Source: Cheilinus undulatus (lineage: Eukaryota > Chordata > Actinopteri > Labriformes > Labridae). From it: a stretch of DNA of 64,000 bases. Below, piece by piece: positions 32,101 through 44,182 of this stretch. Below the pieces are notes generated by a model, which made no database searches, was not told the DNA's origin, and saw only the letters and a program-made list of their open reading frames with translations. Numbering within the stretch: position 1 is the first letter of the stretch; each line of letters opens with the position of its first letter. The position numbers and the translations under genes were made by a program. The stretch spans positions 27,967,157-28,031,156 of the forward strand of contig NC_054875.1 of the NCBI RefSeq assembly GCF_018320785.1, given 5' to 3'.

Positions 32101-35100
32101 ACTTGACTATGCACTAACTGTGCACAGTCCTTGATGTTTTTATTGGTTTACAGTGACTGATTGTAAATTAATTACTTCATCTCTGTTCATTAACCACTTA
32201 CTAATTCATTTACTCCATAAACTGCTTATCGGTTTATTTTTCACTGTAAAACAATTGTCTACTTATCTATCCACTTATCTGTTTACTTGTCCTGCTAGGC
32301 TGGCCTGCACATCTTAAGTAATATCTCTGTTGTAAGATCCAACCAGCAAACCATTTTGTTTTCATATGCACAAAGCTATAGCTATTTTAATAAAACTATT
32401 TACTCATTTATTTTTTTTATCAGATTTGTCATGTTGCTGTATAACACTGCCCTCAAGCAACAATTCCTAGTACTTTTGCAAGCAAAGAAAATTACATGCC
32501 TAACCTATCAGCCACACTGTGTTGCTCACATAGACTACCCATTGCTGTTAACTGTGTGACTCTGCTGTGCATGTCTGTTTTACTATGGGCTTATGGGTGA
32601 AAGAAGGTAGCTTCAGGTACTTTGATGTCCTGTCAACATTTTCAGGTCAAGGAGCTTTACTGCGGCACGCCTCAGGCTCAGGCTGTTGATACTGAAGCTC
32701 TGACTACCATCTGACATCATAGACCAGTGTGCATTACAGTGTAATGTTAGGTATCACTTTAGTAAGTGCTCTCTCTGTGTTCTTTTGCTCTAGTTCATAT
32801 TTCATATCTTATCACATTTTCCTCTTGCTGATCTCGACAACATTCCCAAAAGTGGTCAGTTTTTATTCCAGAATATGCAATCTTATCTGAACAAAACACC
32901 CCAGCCAGGTCCTATTGTTTTCACAGAGTCAGGAAAACACGTCAGGCTGCAAAAATAGACATAACATTTTAAGGATTACAGGACATGACATCATATGAAA
33001 AACAAAGCAGGGCATACTGGGCATGGTTGCAACTTATTAACCGCACAAGCTTCCTGGCCTGTCCAGACGAATCACAAATTTTGCTTCAGTGTTCAAGATC
33101 ATGATCTATTTCCCACAAATGGCAGACTATTGAGATCCCTTACAGTATTTTAGCAGCAAGTTTTTGATCTTCAACCAGCATTTCTATGAGGTGTACTTCA
33201 CACTACCCTTTCTGCCCAGCAAAGAAAAGATAATAATAGCTTTGTTCCTGTGTAGAAGTAGACAATCATCAACTCAGATGATATGCCACTACTGTTGCAG
33301 GAATGCAGGACTTGTTCTTGGTGTCATGCCTTCAGGAATGTTCCCTCCAGTAAAACTGTTGTCTCTGTCTTTAGCGATGAGAGCCAAAAACAATACAATC
33401 AAGACTCTGTAGAGACAAGTCCCAAAGGTGACACTATTAGTTATGAAGAAAACATTGATCTTGTGCCAGGTTTTTAGGTGTTTTTCTGGTTAAAAGGCAA
33501 CTTACTGTGGTTGTCTCGAGCAGTCTGCGCTCGGTGCTAAGAAGACAAATTATTTAAACCATCCTTGATGTTGATGTATATTGATGGTAAACGCGCATAA
33601 AAATCTGTATGAAGATCCAGGAAAAAAATAACAGCAAGGGGAAAATCAACAGCAAAGAAAGACAGCCAGCTCAGCCAGACTTCCTGCAAGGCAAGATCAA
33701 TGCACACACACACACAGTTCGATATTGGACAAATTAGCCATCTATCAACCCCTGACACCCCTCTCTGCAGTAACAAGTCTGCAAATAGTCTGCCCCAGTC
33801 AGTAAAACCTGTGTGCAGGCCCCCAGTGGGGGCAAGGGAAGTCCATGATTTGAGCCTACAACTCTGTACATCCTCTCTGCAATAAACAGTGCAGCCTCTA
33901 AGTGGCCCACTAGGGACCACCGGAGAGTGCGAGTGAGTGGGCTGAGAGGACATGGGTCATGGTCAAACATGAAAGACCCCCCATAATGTGGCTGTGTGTG
34001 AGGAAAAGAGGAGGAGGGAGAGAAGGAAAACAGGATAAAGGACAAAGTCCAAGCAAAAAAGGAACTGTATATTTGATTTAAAGGGATGACTGAATGCATT
34101 TCAGTCAGTCTCTGCATGTGTCAGATCTGGATCACTGCCATCCAAGATGAATCTCAGCATGTAGGGTTAGACTGGTTCACCCTCAGGCCCTGACACTGAA
34201 ATTCTCCCATGATTACAGCCTCACATTCTTACTACATAAACTTCACTATCAAGGCCTGTGTATCAGATCAAGGCAGTCGTGGCTGCTCATTACAGCCTCA
34301 ATAACTGCTTCAGACAATGAGTCAAGCTGCATTCACTGAGCAGCTGCTGTGGTCAGGACTGTGAGAGGCAGCCAGGGGGATGGAGATCGCCAATAAGACA
34401 GCTAAAACACTGCAAAGAACTGGAGAAGAAAAGCTGCACCCACACTTGGACAACAGTGGATTGACTGTACAAAACTGAACATTTATGGCACTACTTTAAA
34501 AGAAATAGTCCTAAAACACAGATTCAAATCAGACTGTAAATGTTCAAGTCCTTTTTCTATGCCAGTAACTAGCCCATCAATGAACTTTTATTTGTTCTGG
34601 AGGTACCTCAACTTCCTGGAAAACCCAGTTAAAAAATGGACAATTTATGCTGCACTGCAAAATGTTTTTTGCAAAATAATTTATGTTTGGACCACTACAA
34701 GTCAGTGCTTAGATGTGGTTTGTGTGTTTAGTTGTGTTTGGATGTTGCCTGTTGTACAGGGATCCCTGCTGGTTTTATTTTGCTCATGTTTCAGGTCGAC
34801 TGTTGTTTTTGATGTGAGACACATTTGCACCATGAGTGAAGTTATCCACTGGGTCAGAGTTACTGCCTGTGACTTCAGGTGCTCCTTGACTCTAATCTTG
34901 CCAGAGATTTTTAAATATTTCTGCAGCTCTGTCATACTGTAGAATATTTAATACTTTCAAAACTGTAGTTTCACTATATGTAGTGTGGAATAATCTAATC
35001 ACTTTAAAATGTTGAATTTAACTCTATATAAATTTAATTACTGTCCATTTTCTGTGTGTTTTACTTTATTATAGGGGTGTGACTTCACCTGAACAATCTG

Positions 35101-37934
35101 GCTGTGATCTATTCTCTTGCTGTTCTTGCCAATAAGGATAAATCATATTTAACCGACAACTCCTTAGAAACTACTCGGTTCTTAAAGTAAACTTTGAGTC
35201 AAACACTTTTTACTATTACTTGAGTAAATATATGGACCTGTACTTTTACCTAAGTAAATTCTAAGCAAAGTAACTGTCCAATAGTTATGTACTGTTTCCA
35301 CCTGTTCTTAAAGTGGCTACTGTAACATTCCTAATCCCTCCCTTCTTTCCTGTTTTCAGAGGAAACAAATATGCTGAATCATATAGCACTACTCTTTTTC
35401 TAACTGAAACTTTAAAAGACAATCCAGCCATCTTTGTAGTCTCTTTAAAACACAAATACAGTTAAATTGCCTGAGCTTACAAAGTTTAAGAGGTATAAAC
35501 CAAAGGGCACCAAATAGCCACCACAGGCCTCCTCTCTATAGAACATCAACAAGATTTGCCTGTCATTCCTTGAAAACAGACTGATTTGCACTTTCAGTTT
35601 TCTAGATTTTTTTCCAAATTGTATTACTTTTGTTAAAATCTCACATCATTTTTAATAAAAAAAATGTTTCCACCTCAGGAATCAAATACCTTTTATTAAT
35701 GGACACTATTATTTTCAGCCCTGATACAGACATTATGGAAGCTGTTTCGATGTAATAAAAGAAGTAATACTAAAATTAACAAATTTAGATAAATCAAATG
35801 TCCCTCACACTAATTCAGAATTTTCAAATATAAAAATTACACACAATTTCACACTTCTGCCATGCTGGAACTTGAAATAGAAAATATTTCCAAGAGCGAT
35901 CGCACAATTTTTGATCAAAGATGTGGTTTAACCTCAGAATATGAGCTAAAATATTCATAAGATTGTGCTCAACATCAGATACATTTCAACAAGCATTTAT
36001 TGAACTTTTTGATGGCTTAAAAAAACAATCAATAAAAAATATTGGTGTGACAGGGCTAGAGAAACAGGGTTGAAAGTGCTTACAGGGTTATAGGGACAAA
36101 CACAGTTACAGGTTTATTACTTGAAAAACATTGGAAGATATCTTATAAAGACTGTATTTCATTATGTAATTGTTTAAGTTGGATAAAGACTGTAGTACAG
36201 TGGTACCAAATTATTTAATAAGCCACTCCAAATGTTTTTTCCCCATCCATCTGTTGTTTTTTTATCATTTATTTTCAGCCGGGTTGTGGTCTCCTTCACC
36301 TGCATTAATACCTCCTTTGACTTTGGATTTAAAGCTCCAGTCAAACAGCAACAAAATCAGTCAAAGCCACTGCACAGACATTGGCCGTAGCAGTAACACC
36401 ATTTGGAATGTCCTGAAGAAAGAAGCCACTGGTGTACTTAGTAACAGACGCTGAAATGGTAGACTGAAGAAAATGGCAGCAGTTGAAGACAGAAACATTG
36501 TGAGAGCTGTAAAGAAAGAACCTAAAACAACTATTAGTGACATCAGCAACAACCTCCAGAGGACAGGAGTGAAGGTATCACCACCTACTGTTCACAGAAG
36601 ACTTCCTTAACAAAAGTACAGAGGCTACGCCAGCAGATGCAAACCACTCATTAGCAAGAAGAATAGGAAGGCCAGGCTGGAATTTGCCAAAAAGTCAAGA
36701 GACAAGCTTTAAAAATCTGGGACAAAATTTAATGGACTGATGAGTCAAAGATTAACCTTTACCAAAGTGATGGAAAGACTTAAGTTTGGCAAAGGAAAGG
36801 ATCTGCTCATGAACCTAAACATACAGGCTCATCTGTGAAACACAGTGGAGGTAATGTCATAGCTTGGGCTTCCTAGCTTCTACTGCGGCGGGCTCATTGA
36901 TCTTCATTGGTGATGTAACACATGATAGCAGCAGCAAAATGAACTCAGAAGTCTACAGAAACATTTTTTTCTGCCAGTTTGAAGAAAGACTGATTGGGAG
37001 ATTCTTCATCATGCAGCAAGATAATGACCCAAAACACACTGACAAAACAACACAGGAGTTCATCAGAGGCAAGAAGTGGAAGGTTTTAGACTGGCCAAGT
37101 CAATATACAGACTTAAACTGTATAGAGCATTTTACCTGCTAAAGGGAAGACTGAAGGGAGTAACCCCCCAAAACAAACAACAACTGAAAGATGCTACAAT
37201 GAAAGCCTGAAAAAAAGCATCACAAAAGAAGAAAGCAAAAGTTTAGTGATGTCAGTGGGTCACAGGTTTGATGCAGGTATTGCAAGCAAAGGAACTGCAA
37301 CTAAATATAAGTCATATCCTCTTTAATCTATTTTCAGTCTATCTGTTCCAGGACTTTTGCTCACCTAAAAATTTGGTGGTCTGTTACAAATAAAGCTATT
37401 TTCTAATTGTGTATCAGATCCAGTTGTAAATACCTGGAAATAAAAGCTGAAATGTAATAAGAAGTAAAATTAAGTAAAACTGCCTTAAACAAGAATCACT
37501 GAAAAAGGTGGGTCTAGTCAGCAATAATGTTTATGTTCTGATGAAGAAAAAAGTCCAGGGAAACCAGAAAGACTCCTGTGCCATTGTCTTTACTTGCCTT
37601 GTTTCCTTAGGTTTCCTGTTTATACATCCCCTCCCTGTTGGCTCACATTCTTTTTTGGGCTGTAACTCTGAAACAGGTTACTTTCTGGTGCTTAAGGATG
37701 CCTTTAGCAACAACAATACAAAAAAATCATATGCTGGAATAGCTGAGGTACTATATTCACCTATACTATAATGTCTGTCCTTTTTTAGATGCCCTTAAAT
37801 GTAAAGTGCATAGGCAGATGTCTGATATTACTCACCCTTAAGGCGTGTATGACCACATCCTGGGCTTCAAGCTCACCCTCCAAGATACTGAGGAGAGTCA
37901 GCAGCTCTGCCCTGCTAAGAGCCTCCACATTCAT
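20117..37934 (-). CDS. cttnbp2nl: CTTNBP2 N-terminal-like protein
   Basis: This is a cortactin-binding-protein-2-like scaffold; the mammalian protein associates with actin stress fibres and with striatin/PP2A (STRIPAK). Coding exons in sense order: 37836-37934, 25269-25520, 24662-24769, 20117-21415. They sum to 1758 nt, or 585 residues plus stop (human about 639). Exon 1 gives MNVEALSRAELLTLLSILEG. Exon 2 gives AQHRDAFVQERYG and the conserved AAAESRHRR. The middle is a long Glu/Gln-rich coiled coil (about residues 75-280). The tail is Ser/Pro-rich and contains AKQLARNTVTQVLSRF, PFGTDYRN and NPPPIPPKKPG, ending DLLLSSSS. These C-terminal blocks identify CTTNBP2NL rather than CTTNBP2, which continues into ankyrin repeats. 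The start is chosen by homology and an A at -3; an in-frame ATG five codons upstream exists in the leader. Confidence 0.95.
22976..23075 (+). mobile_element. SINE head, tRNA-like, truncated
   Basis: The tRNA-like half has agcctagcggtctaag (A box) and ccggagtcgaatccgg (a nearly perfect B box). It is followed by tttccctttgccacgtctctgcat, after which family similarity stops. This is the best-preserved internal pol III promoter among the SINE copies here. Confidence 0.7.
23867..24336. mobile_element. hAT-type non-autonomous element
   Basis: The left end cataggtggaagaagta and the right end tactttccacccctg are inverted copies of the CAGGGGTGGAAAGTA terminus common in teleost hAT-type repeats. The interior has the typical tttactcaagtaaaagtac. 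No transposase was seen and no clear 8 bp target duplication was found. Confidence 0.7.
25950..26760 (-). pseudogene. Tc1-like transposase remnant
   Basis: Read on the minus strand with stops and frameshifts it gives AERAGCSRHAL (helix-turn-helix region), FGNQGPRVWRK, SQRWFGVPYH and DLNPIESLGNFKKKMR near the C terminus. These are in the order expected for a Tc1/mariner DDE_3 transposase. It lies in sense with cttnbp2nl in the large intron. It is defective, and element ends were not identified. Confidence 0.8.
29437..29775. repeat. Degenerate TAGCTA-rich tandem array
   Basis: About 340 bp is built from variants of agctaacatagcta and gctacatagctaac, with units of roughly 12-18 bp. TAGCTA is palindromic, so both strands read alike. 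No coding or TE motif is seen. Confidence 0.75.
35160..35304. mobile_element. hAT-type element fragment
   Basis: It contains ttacttgagtaaata, gtacttttacctaag and a terminus gtactgtttccacctg. These match the right half of the element at 23867-24336. The left end was not resolved. Confidence 0.55.
36290..37460 (+). pseudogene. Tc1-like element with broken transposase
   Basis: The plus-strand pieces include DIGRSSNTIWNVLKK (helix-turn-helix), TISDISNNLQRTGVKVS, QDNDPKHTDKT and LDWPSQYTDLNCIEHF, in transposase order and interrupted by stops and frameshifts. The 3' noncoding part (cacctaaaaatttggtggtctg, then aataaaagctgaaatgta) matches teleost Tc1 ends. The usual DLNPIE motif has become DLNCIE, and the outer ends are missing or decayed. 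Confidence 0.85.
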
Positions 37935-37943
37935 CTTCTCATC

Positions 37944-40080
37944 CTTCAAAAAGAAAACAAGAGAAATATTATTATTGGTTATTATACAAATTAACTACAT
38001 CTACCATGTCAGGAAATAGACTCTTCTGGTATTCTAGGAGAGGATTTCTGGTACTTAAAGTTGGTTGTGTGGCTGTGGTCTTCAGCGTGAGGTACACAGC
38101 CCCTATAGGATGGGACAAGGGGCCCTCACTTGGTTGTGCTCAGAGTTATAAACAGGAAGTCATTAGCATATCTGCATTTTAAGTTGCTGAGGGACCAAGG
38201 GCAGCTGTCTTCTCTATTCAGCCCTCACTGCTCCATGTGAAGGTACAGCCAGATTTCTCCAACAAAATACAAGTTGTTTGGACACATTTTAAGGTTTTAA
38301 CTTTGATCCATCCTTGGCTATAGCCTGTGATTCATCAGCTGGGTCCAGTCATAAAAGATCAAGACATACCACACTGATGTCATCCTTAGATTGACGAAAA
38401 GACAAAAAACAGCTGACTTCATCTTTAAAAATAACAGTGAAGTCACTCTTAAAGCTATTTTCAGTCCCTTATCATAATACAGCTTTGTTTTAGGTGTGTT
38501 GGTCTTGTGTTTGGAAGTTTGCACAAGCTGTGTAAATTAAGAAAACCAGAGCAGTTTCTGGTTTTACTTGAATTTGTCCCACATCTGTTCTAAGGTATAA
38601 CAGTCCTCATTTAAAAGCTGCTGTAGCTTGCATTTGTTACAGCTGTTGTGCAAAGCTGTGGCTCTTCCTATCTAACTGATGTCATCCCATGCATGCAAGA
38701 GTACTATCTTATCAAGAATTTTTATATGCCAAATCTTTTCTGCACAGAGCAGCCAGTCACCTCACCTGACACCTACTCCGCCAAGGTAACACTTCCAAGC
38801 ATTAAAGATATGAATGTATAGCTTTTAGACTGTTTCATGGCTAAAAAAAAAAACCCAGAGGAGCTTTAAACAAACCTCTCCTCCCTTCGAGTGAAGGTTA
38901 AATCTCATGTGAACTGTTTACTTTCTTACAGAAGTGTCCGAATTCCTCGGTGCATTCTGTGGCACACCACACATTCAGAGCAATGCAACACTGTGTCAGT
39001 CAGTAGTGCTAAACTGACACACATTGCAAGGGTGGTTCCCAGTCCTCTGCCACCCACACCCACACACTGAGGCCTACATTCTGTGATAAAAGTTTAATTA
39101 TTAGTCTCTGTCTGAGCTTTTTGGCTGTCAATGTAGGCCAAACTTGTTATGTGTCACTAGATATCTGTAGGGGGAAAAAAGCCTCTGTGGAAAATCAGTT
39201 CAGCATTCCAGGGATGCCCACACCATGGGAATCATCATTTCGGAGAAAATCCCAGAATCCCTCTTGGTTTACTACTTGCAGACTGGCTTTTAAAATACTT
39301 AAATGGTTTAGTCACAAATAGGTTAATGTGTGCAAATCAGCTAAAAAGCTTCGTTTAGGGTTTAAAAGTTCATTTGACAACCATAGTGTGCGTTAAGTGT
39401 CAGAAAATGTCTGCTTCTGTTCATGTGTCTGTCTGCTTGAGTGCATTTTCTCTTAATTTCTCATTACAGCCATGCGTCTAAGCTAGCAAACAAAGCCTGG
39501 GTTAAACTTTACTCAGCTTCATTCAGCTCGTGTGCTAAACGTGCAGGACAGGCTGTTTGGCGTGTTCAGAGCAATAAATGTTCGCAGTGGTTGCTGAGGA
39601 ACAGCAGAGGATCCACCTGCCGTCCTGGGCCTTTGTTTGACACAAGAGACTTTCAGTATTTTCCATAAAGGCGAAATTAAGTTCAAAAGTGGCGCAAACA
39701 TCACATAAATGACATAATAGCTGTTATCAGAGTGGATTAGCCTGGTGTGATAATGGTAAAATCAATACTACATCAATATAGTGAAGTACACACACCCATT
39801 AGCTTGTAAATGAACTCAACGTAAGACCTCTGGATATATTACAACGCTTTTACTCACGTAAATATACATTTACCTTGTAGGTTCAATCGGTTTCCTAGCA
39901 GACATAAGTTAAACTTAAAAATTACAAACCCCCATACATCACGAGCCAATATAAGGGTTGTGACAGAAAACTGTCTATGGACTTTTGCTTTCATTCTCTA
40001 AAAACCGGCAAAACTGAATATAAAATTTCGAGAGGCAAAGCTAGCAAATGTTCCCCACAACCTTCCCTGTGAAAACATAC
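37944..40080 (-). other. cttnbp2nl leader intron
   Basis: A 2.1 kb intron between the 5' leader exon and the first coding exon. I recognise no exon or element in it. Confidence 0.55.
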
Positions 40081-40135
40081 CTTCATACGCTCTGTTTCAG
40101 CCGCATTAATTGTTCTCCAAATCCCAAAATGAGGC
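40081..40135 (-). other. cttnbp2nl: cttnbp2nl 5' leader exon (5' end uncertain)
   Basis: The minus strand reads GAGCGTATGAAG followed by a strong donor, gtatgt (40080 downward). Joined to the acceptor at 37944, it leads directly into the first coding exon. The leader contains an ATG in frame with the coding exon and a seven-codon uORF (40083-40106). The transcription start was not located, so the right boundary is a guess. Confidence 0.55.
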
Positions 40136-40375
40136 TTCACAGCAGCATGAATCAAAGCAGCCCTCTGTCACAGGCGCTCTCGCTCTGGGCGAGTGTGAAC
40201 AACAGACGTTCAGTGACGAGCCTGCCAGCCAATCAGAGACGCGTAGAGAGACAACCTGGCCAATGACAGGCGGGTTTTTCTGTAGAGGGCGTTCCCGGAT
40301 CTGTGAGATAAACCTCTTTGTTTCGGACGTCCAGTGCTGATTTCTTGCTGGTTTCTGCACATTTTTGTGTCGAAG
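40082..40375. promoter_or_regulatory. Head-to-head CpG-bearing promoter of cttnbp2nl and the 40376 gene
   Basis: This is locally richer in G+C and CpG than its flanks. CCAAT boxes are at 40229-40233 and 40260-40264 on the plus strand, about 30 bp apart, with GGCGGG at 40269 and several CpG. The cttnbp2nl leader lies at the left edge and a plus-strand candidate gene starts at the right edge. Promoter activity is inferred from composition and position. Confidence 0.5.
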
Positions 40376-41174
40376 ATGATGGGATTGGATGATTCGTTTA
40401 AAGGGGCTCGCAGATTTGATTCTAACAGCACTTTAAGTGAGTTTTCACTTGCTAATGAGTGTTTTTTTTACATTCTTTTTAGTGTAAACGCACCCAAAAC
40501 AAGTGGGTCTTGGCCATATCGAGACACATGTTTTTTGTCTGTTTGCCTTCGAAATAGACGTAATTAATGTGCATGCAAAAACAATACACAGACATGCAAT
40601 GCAAACCTGCATAGCGCATTATGTGACTGAAAAACACAAAATCAACACCTTATTTGGACTTGCATCAGGCTCTCACGTGGTGTTTTAACTCCCCTAAGTG
40701 GCCAAATGACGCATCGCTACTCTCATGTCCCTCTGTAGATATCACAAACGGTAAGCATGCAAACATGTCAAACATACCTTTTAGTATTTGTCTCCTGTTT
40801 TCTTCTGTGTTTTCTGATAGCAGGTAGACTCATTGAGTTTTGCAACTTTCTGATGAAATAAGTCTGACCAAGGAACTCTAGTGATTATTCTAAAATTCAT
40901 GTGGTTCAAGGTCAGAGTTCAGTCAGACGCTACAGATGATCAGTGCAGTGTTTGTTTTGTCATGCAGTATGGTATGATTCTTCAGGCCTTCACACACTGT
41001 TCTGACATTTAAAAGTAGGCCAGTTATTCAGTAAAATAGAATAGAGAGTGGCTAGGCACTGAATAGTCTAATCTATGCTCTTTACCTTTCCTTTTGTCTC
41101 TCTCCTGCTTTTTTATAGACCTGGGCTTACTGAAAAGTAAAGGCAGAAACCTGATAGACGAGATGTTTTTGTGA
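40376..41174 (+). CDS. Candidate small spliced gene, 42-residue peptide, not recognised
   Basis: Three exons: 40376-40436, 40739-40750 (a 12 nt microexon) and 41119-41174. Donors are gtgagt and gtaagc. The acceptors are ctctgtag and a strong polypyrimidine tract ending tttttatag. Phases fit at each junction (phase 1 throughout), giving 43 codons including TGA. The peptide opens MMGLDDSFKGARRFDSN and closes GRNLIDEMFL; it is polar, with no signal peptide or membrane segment. AATAAA follows the stop by 46 nt. The second ATG has a good context (A at -3, G at +4). Skipping the microexon keeps the frame. I do not recognise the family. Transcription is unproven; it could instead be a divergent noncoding RNA. 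Confidence 0.42.
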
Positions 41175-41220
41175 AAGGATCTGTTCCCGATTGTGCCCGT
41201 AATCTTTATTGTCAAGAGAC

Positions 41221-41226
41221 AATAAA
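41221..41226 (+). terminator. Polyadenylation signal AATAAA of the small gene
   Basis: A canonical hexamer 46 nt past the TGA of the candidate peptide gene, followed by a GT-containing stretch (cagtggcctttttctc). Its spacing from a short last exon is what a compact gene end would show. Confidence 0.4.
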
Positions 41227-44176
41227 TCTCCACATCAGTGGCCTTTTTCTCACCCTACAAACGTGCATGCTATTACCACCTCTACACGCATCAGACTGTA
41301 CTGATCTCTGAACAAGTCATAGTGTGTTGTCAGAGTTCAGAGGCTTACACCCCAGGAACTCCAATGAAGAGGCAGTTTTATACCCCTACACAAATCTAAT
41401 TACACATACCCAGCACAGTACTTGTTCATTTGTGAGGAGGATCATAACTTTTTCATAACAGGTGTCACCTATGAAAATAAAAATATGCATCCACTGTTGG
41501 TGCAATATTCATTTATTTTCTGCCACAAACCATATTTCCAATTATTGCATGCAGTTTTACCTCACGGTAATCAACAAATTTAATGTCTACAGGGTTCTAG
41601 CTTACTGTTTTGCTTGTTATAAAGACATTTAGGGCCATTTTAGGGACTTGGACATTGCTGTTGGAGCCAAGAGTCCTTCCAGGAGACATTTTTGTGCCAA
41701 TCAAACTCTATTTTGATGCTCTTTTATTCACTCTTGACCCCTTACTTACATTTATAGCATGTCTAAAGCATTAAAAGTCATTTTAAACATCAAAATCTTT
41801 ACCTTTTTCATCATTAATGTGCCATCATGAATCACCATGACTGGAAAGGTTTTGTTGTATATATTTCACTGAAGTTAGATTTTTTTTTCAGCACAGCTCT
41901 TCTAACATAATAACATGAAAGGGCACTCATAGCATCTGGAAAAATAGCAATACTACTTTGTAATGAAATACTGCATATATGTTAAAGCTCCTGTGAGGAA
42001 TTTTGAGCTTAAACATACTGAAATTAATACTAACACCTCTCTGGACCTTCAAAAGCAAACTAGCTGGATAGCTACAAGATTGATTATCTCTATACAGCAA
42101 CTGTAAATCCCTGTAGCTGCTGTCATGGGTAAGTGACAGACAAAGTGAGGCACAGCCCACTGCAGAAATGGGCTGTGCTGACGTTTTAAAAAAGTGTGCA
42201 CAGTAAGTGGGATGTTTGAGTGTCAAAAGATGACAGGATGGAATTTTCTGTCAGAAGACTATACATCACATGTACAGGATAAAATCAGCGGAGACCTACT
42301 GCTTTGTCCACATGATGTACAAAATCCTCACAGAAGCTTTAAATTCTTGCTTTTAATGTTTGTACTCAAGTCCATAGCCAGGGAGATTTGGAGGGTTTGA
42401 AAGAAGCTCATTTAATGGTTTATTTGACAGGGGCTATGCACAATGCAACTGTTGTGTCATAGTTAGCTATGAAAGTTGTTCCACATTATAAAGCAAGTCA
42501 CAGGTTTCATGCAATATGGGGAAAAATATCTTTCTGCGAATGAAAAGTATGACATAGTGCAGTGTCTTGCGAAAGGTATGAAAATACTGGATAATTCATA
42601 AAAAAATAAGAGATATCATCATACTGTGAAAAGATTTGCATTTGATTCAGAGGCTTGGCTCATAAATATATGAAGGCCGATTTTAAATTGTTTTCTTCAC
42701 TGATAAATGCCATGATACACTGGGTGGTCCAGAGTTCTGGATAACTGGTGGCCACCATGTCCCAACAAAGCTGCAACATCAGCAAGGAGTTCATGAAGTG
42801 ATGTTTTGGGCTGGAATCATAGGAAGTGAGTTGGTAGGCCCCCTTTAAGGTGCCTGAAGGTGTTAAAATGACCTCAGCAAAATATGTGGGGTTCCTAACT
42901 GCCCATTTCCCTTCGTGGTATAAAAAGAATCATGCCCTCTGGAGTATAATCATATTCATGCATGGCATTGCAGCCTCCAAAAATCATACTGAGACCTTGG
43001 CTGGTATGGACATAAAGAGGGAAAAATTATGGTGTGGCCACCATCATCCCCTAATCTCAACCTTATTGAGAACTTGTGGAGCATCCTCAAAAGGAAGCTG
43101 TATGAGGGTGGACGGCAGCTTATCTCAAAACAGCAGCTCTGTGAGGCAATTCTGGCATCTTCAAAGGTCGTCTTGGAATCAGAAGATTGCCCATTTGATT
43201 CCCAGTTTCCTGATACTGATGGCCAATTCTTCATAGTCCCCTCTGTGATCAGCATATGAATGTGGAGTGAATGGGAAGCTGTGACCTACTGTATAAGAGC
43301 ACTTTGAGTAGTCAGGCAACTAGAAATTTGCTGTGCAAGCTCAAGTCCATTTACCATTTCAATATATGTGTTCCCCTTTAAAATTATGGTGACAAGTCTA
43401 TCTTAATGACTACAAGCTCTGGTCTTGTTAAAAGCACAACTTTCATGACTGTCCTTCTTGCATGTGTTACATAACGTATGGTGTAGCTGCACATCAGGGG
43501 AGAATGGAAAGAATAGACCCCTCACACTATGCAGGCTCCAGGTCTGGTTTTCATATTTGGATTGGAATAAAATCTTTCTTCTGTAAAAGTAATACAGTTA
43601 TTACAAATGCAGTTTATTTTTGATACTCTGAGAAATATAGTAATACTTGATTGGGGTCCATCATTTTTAAGCTTGTTATAATTTTCCAACATGGCATAAC
43701 ACATTATGGATCATATTGTTTTTGTGTTGCCACTTAGTAAAACTTCATTGTAGTAAGATTTTTTTTTAAAAAGGATAACGTTTTTTAAGTTGACACATTA
43801 AGTTCACAGAAAGTGTAAACCATTAAGTTATGTATAGCTACCTGTCTCAGTAATGATGAAGCTTAATAACCACATATTGGATGTTTAAAATACTAGCATT
43901 TTTATCAGATAAAGAGAAACACAGGTACAAATGTGGAATCATTTTGAGAATTTCAATAACATGTACTCTGTCAACCTGTAATTGAGTATGTATACTTAAA
44001 ATGTAGGTTAAAGGCCACTGTTAGCTACACTCAGCTCCACCCTTCATACCTTATGAAATGCGGAGCAAAGGGCACAGCAATGACAACTTACAACATGGGA
44101 ATAAACCAAGCAGGGGTGTACAGTTCTATCAATTTTAATGGTGAAAAAGAGTGCATTTAGTGGTTACATTTTGTCT
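41227..44176. other. Intergenic spacer left of the CYP3A gene
   Basis: Apart from the Tc1 remnant at 42690-43260, nothing was recognised. The ORFs present are short and without family motifs. Confidence 0.6.
42690..43260 (+). pseudogene. Tc1/mariner transposase remnant
   Basis: Plus-strand pieces in order: VMFWAGIIGSELVGPL, KREKLWCG and VWPPSSPNLNLIENLWSILK (near 43030-43090), then LYEGGRQLISKQQLCEAIL. PNLNLIENLW is the usual region around the third catalytic Asp, here Asn in an N-L-N-L-I-E context. Stops and frame changes break it. It is a different lineage from the other Tc1 copies in the window. Confidence 0.8.
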
Positions 44177-44182
44177 TTTATT
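44177..44182 (-). terminator. Candidate polyadenylation signal of the CYP3A gene
   Basis: The plus strand reads TTTATT, i.e. AATAAA on the minus strand, about 535 nt past the CYP3A stop. A longer or shorter 3' UTR is possible. Confidence 0.4.

Larger units (their letters stand above)
25521..37835 (-). other. cttnbp2nl first coding intron, 12.3 kb
   Basis: This separates the 33-codon first coding exon from the next exon. Contents recognised: a Tc1 transposase remnant (25950-26760), a TAGCTA-rich tandem array (29437-29775), an hAT-type fragment (35160-35304) and a second Tc1 remnant (36290-37460). The rest, including 26800-29400 and 29800-35100, shows no gene to me. The ORFs there lack codon structure or recognised motifs. 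Confidence 0.8.
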
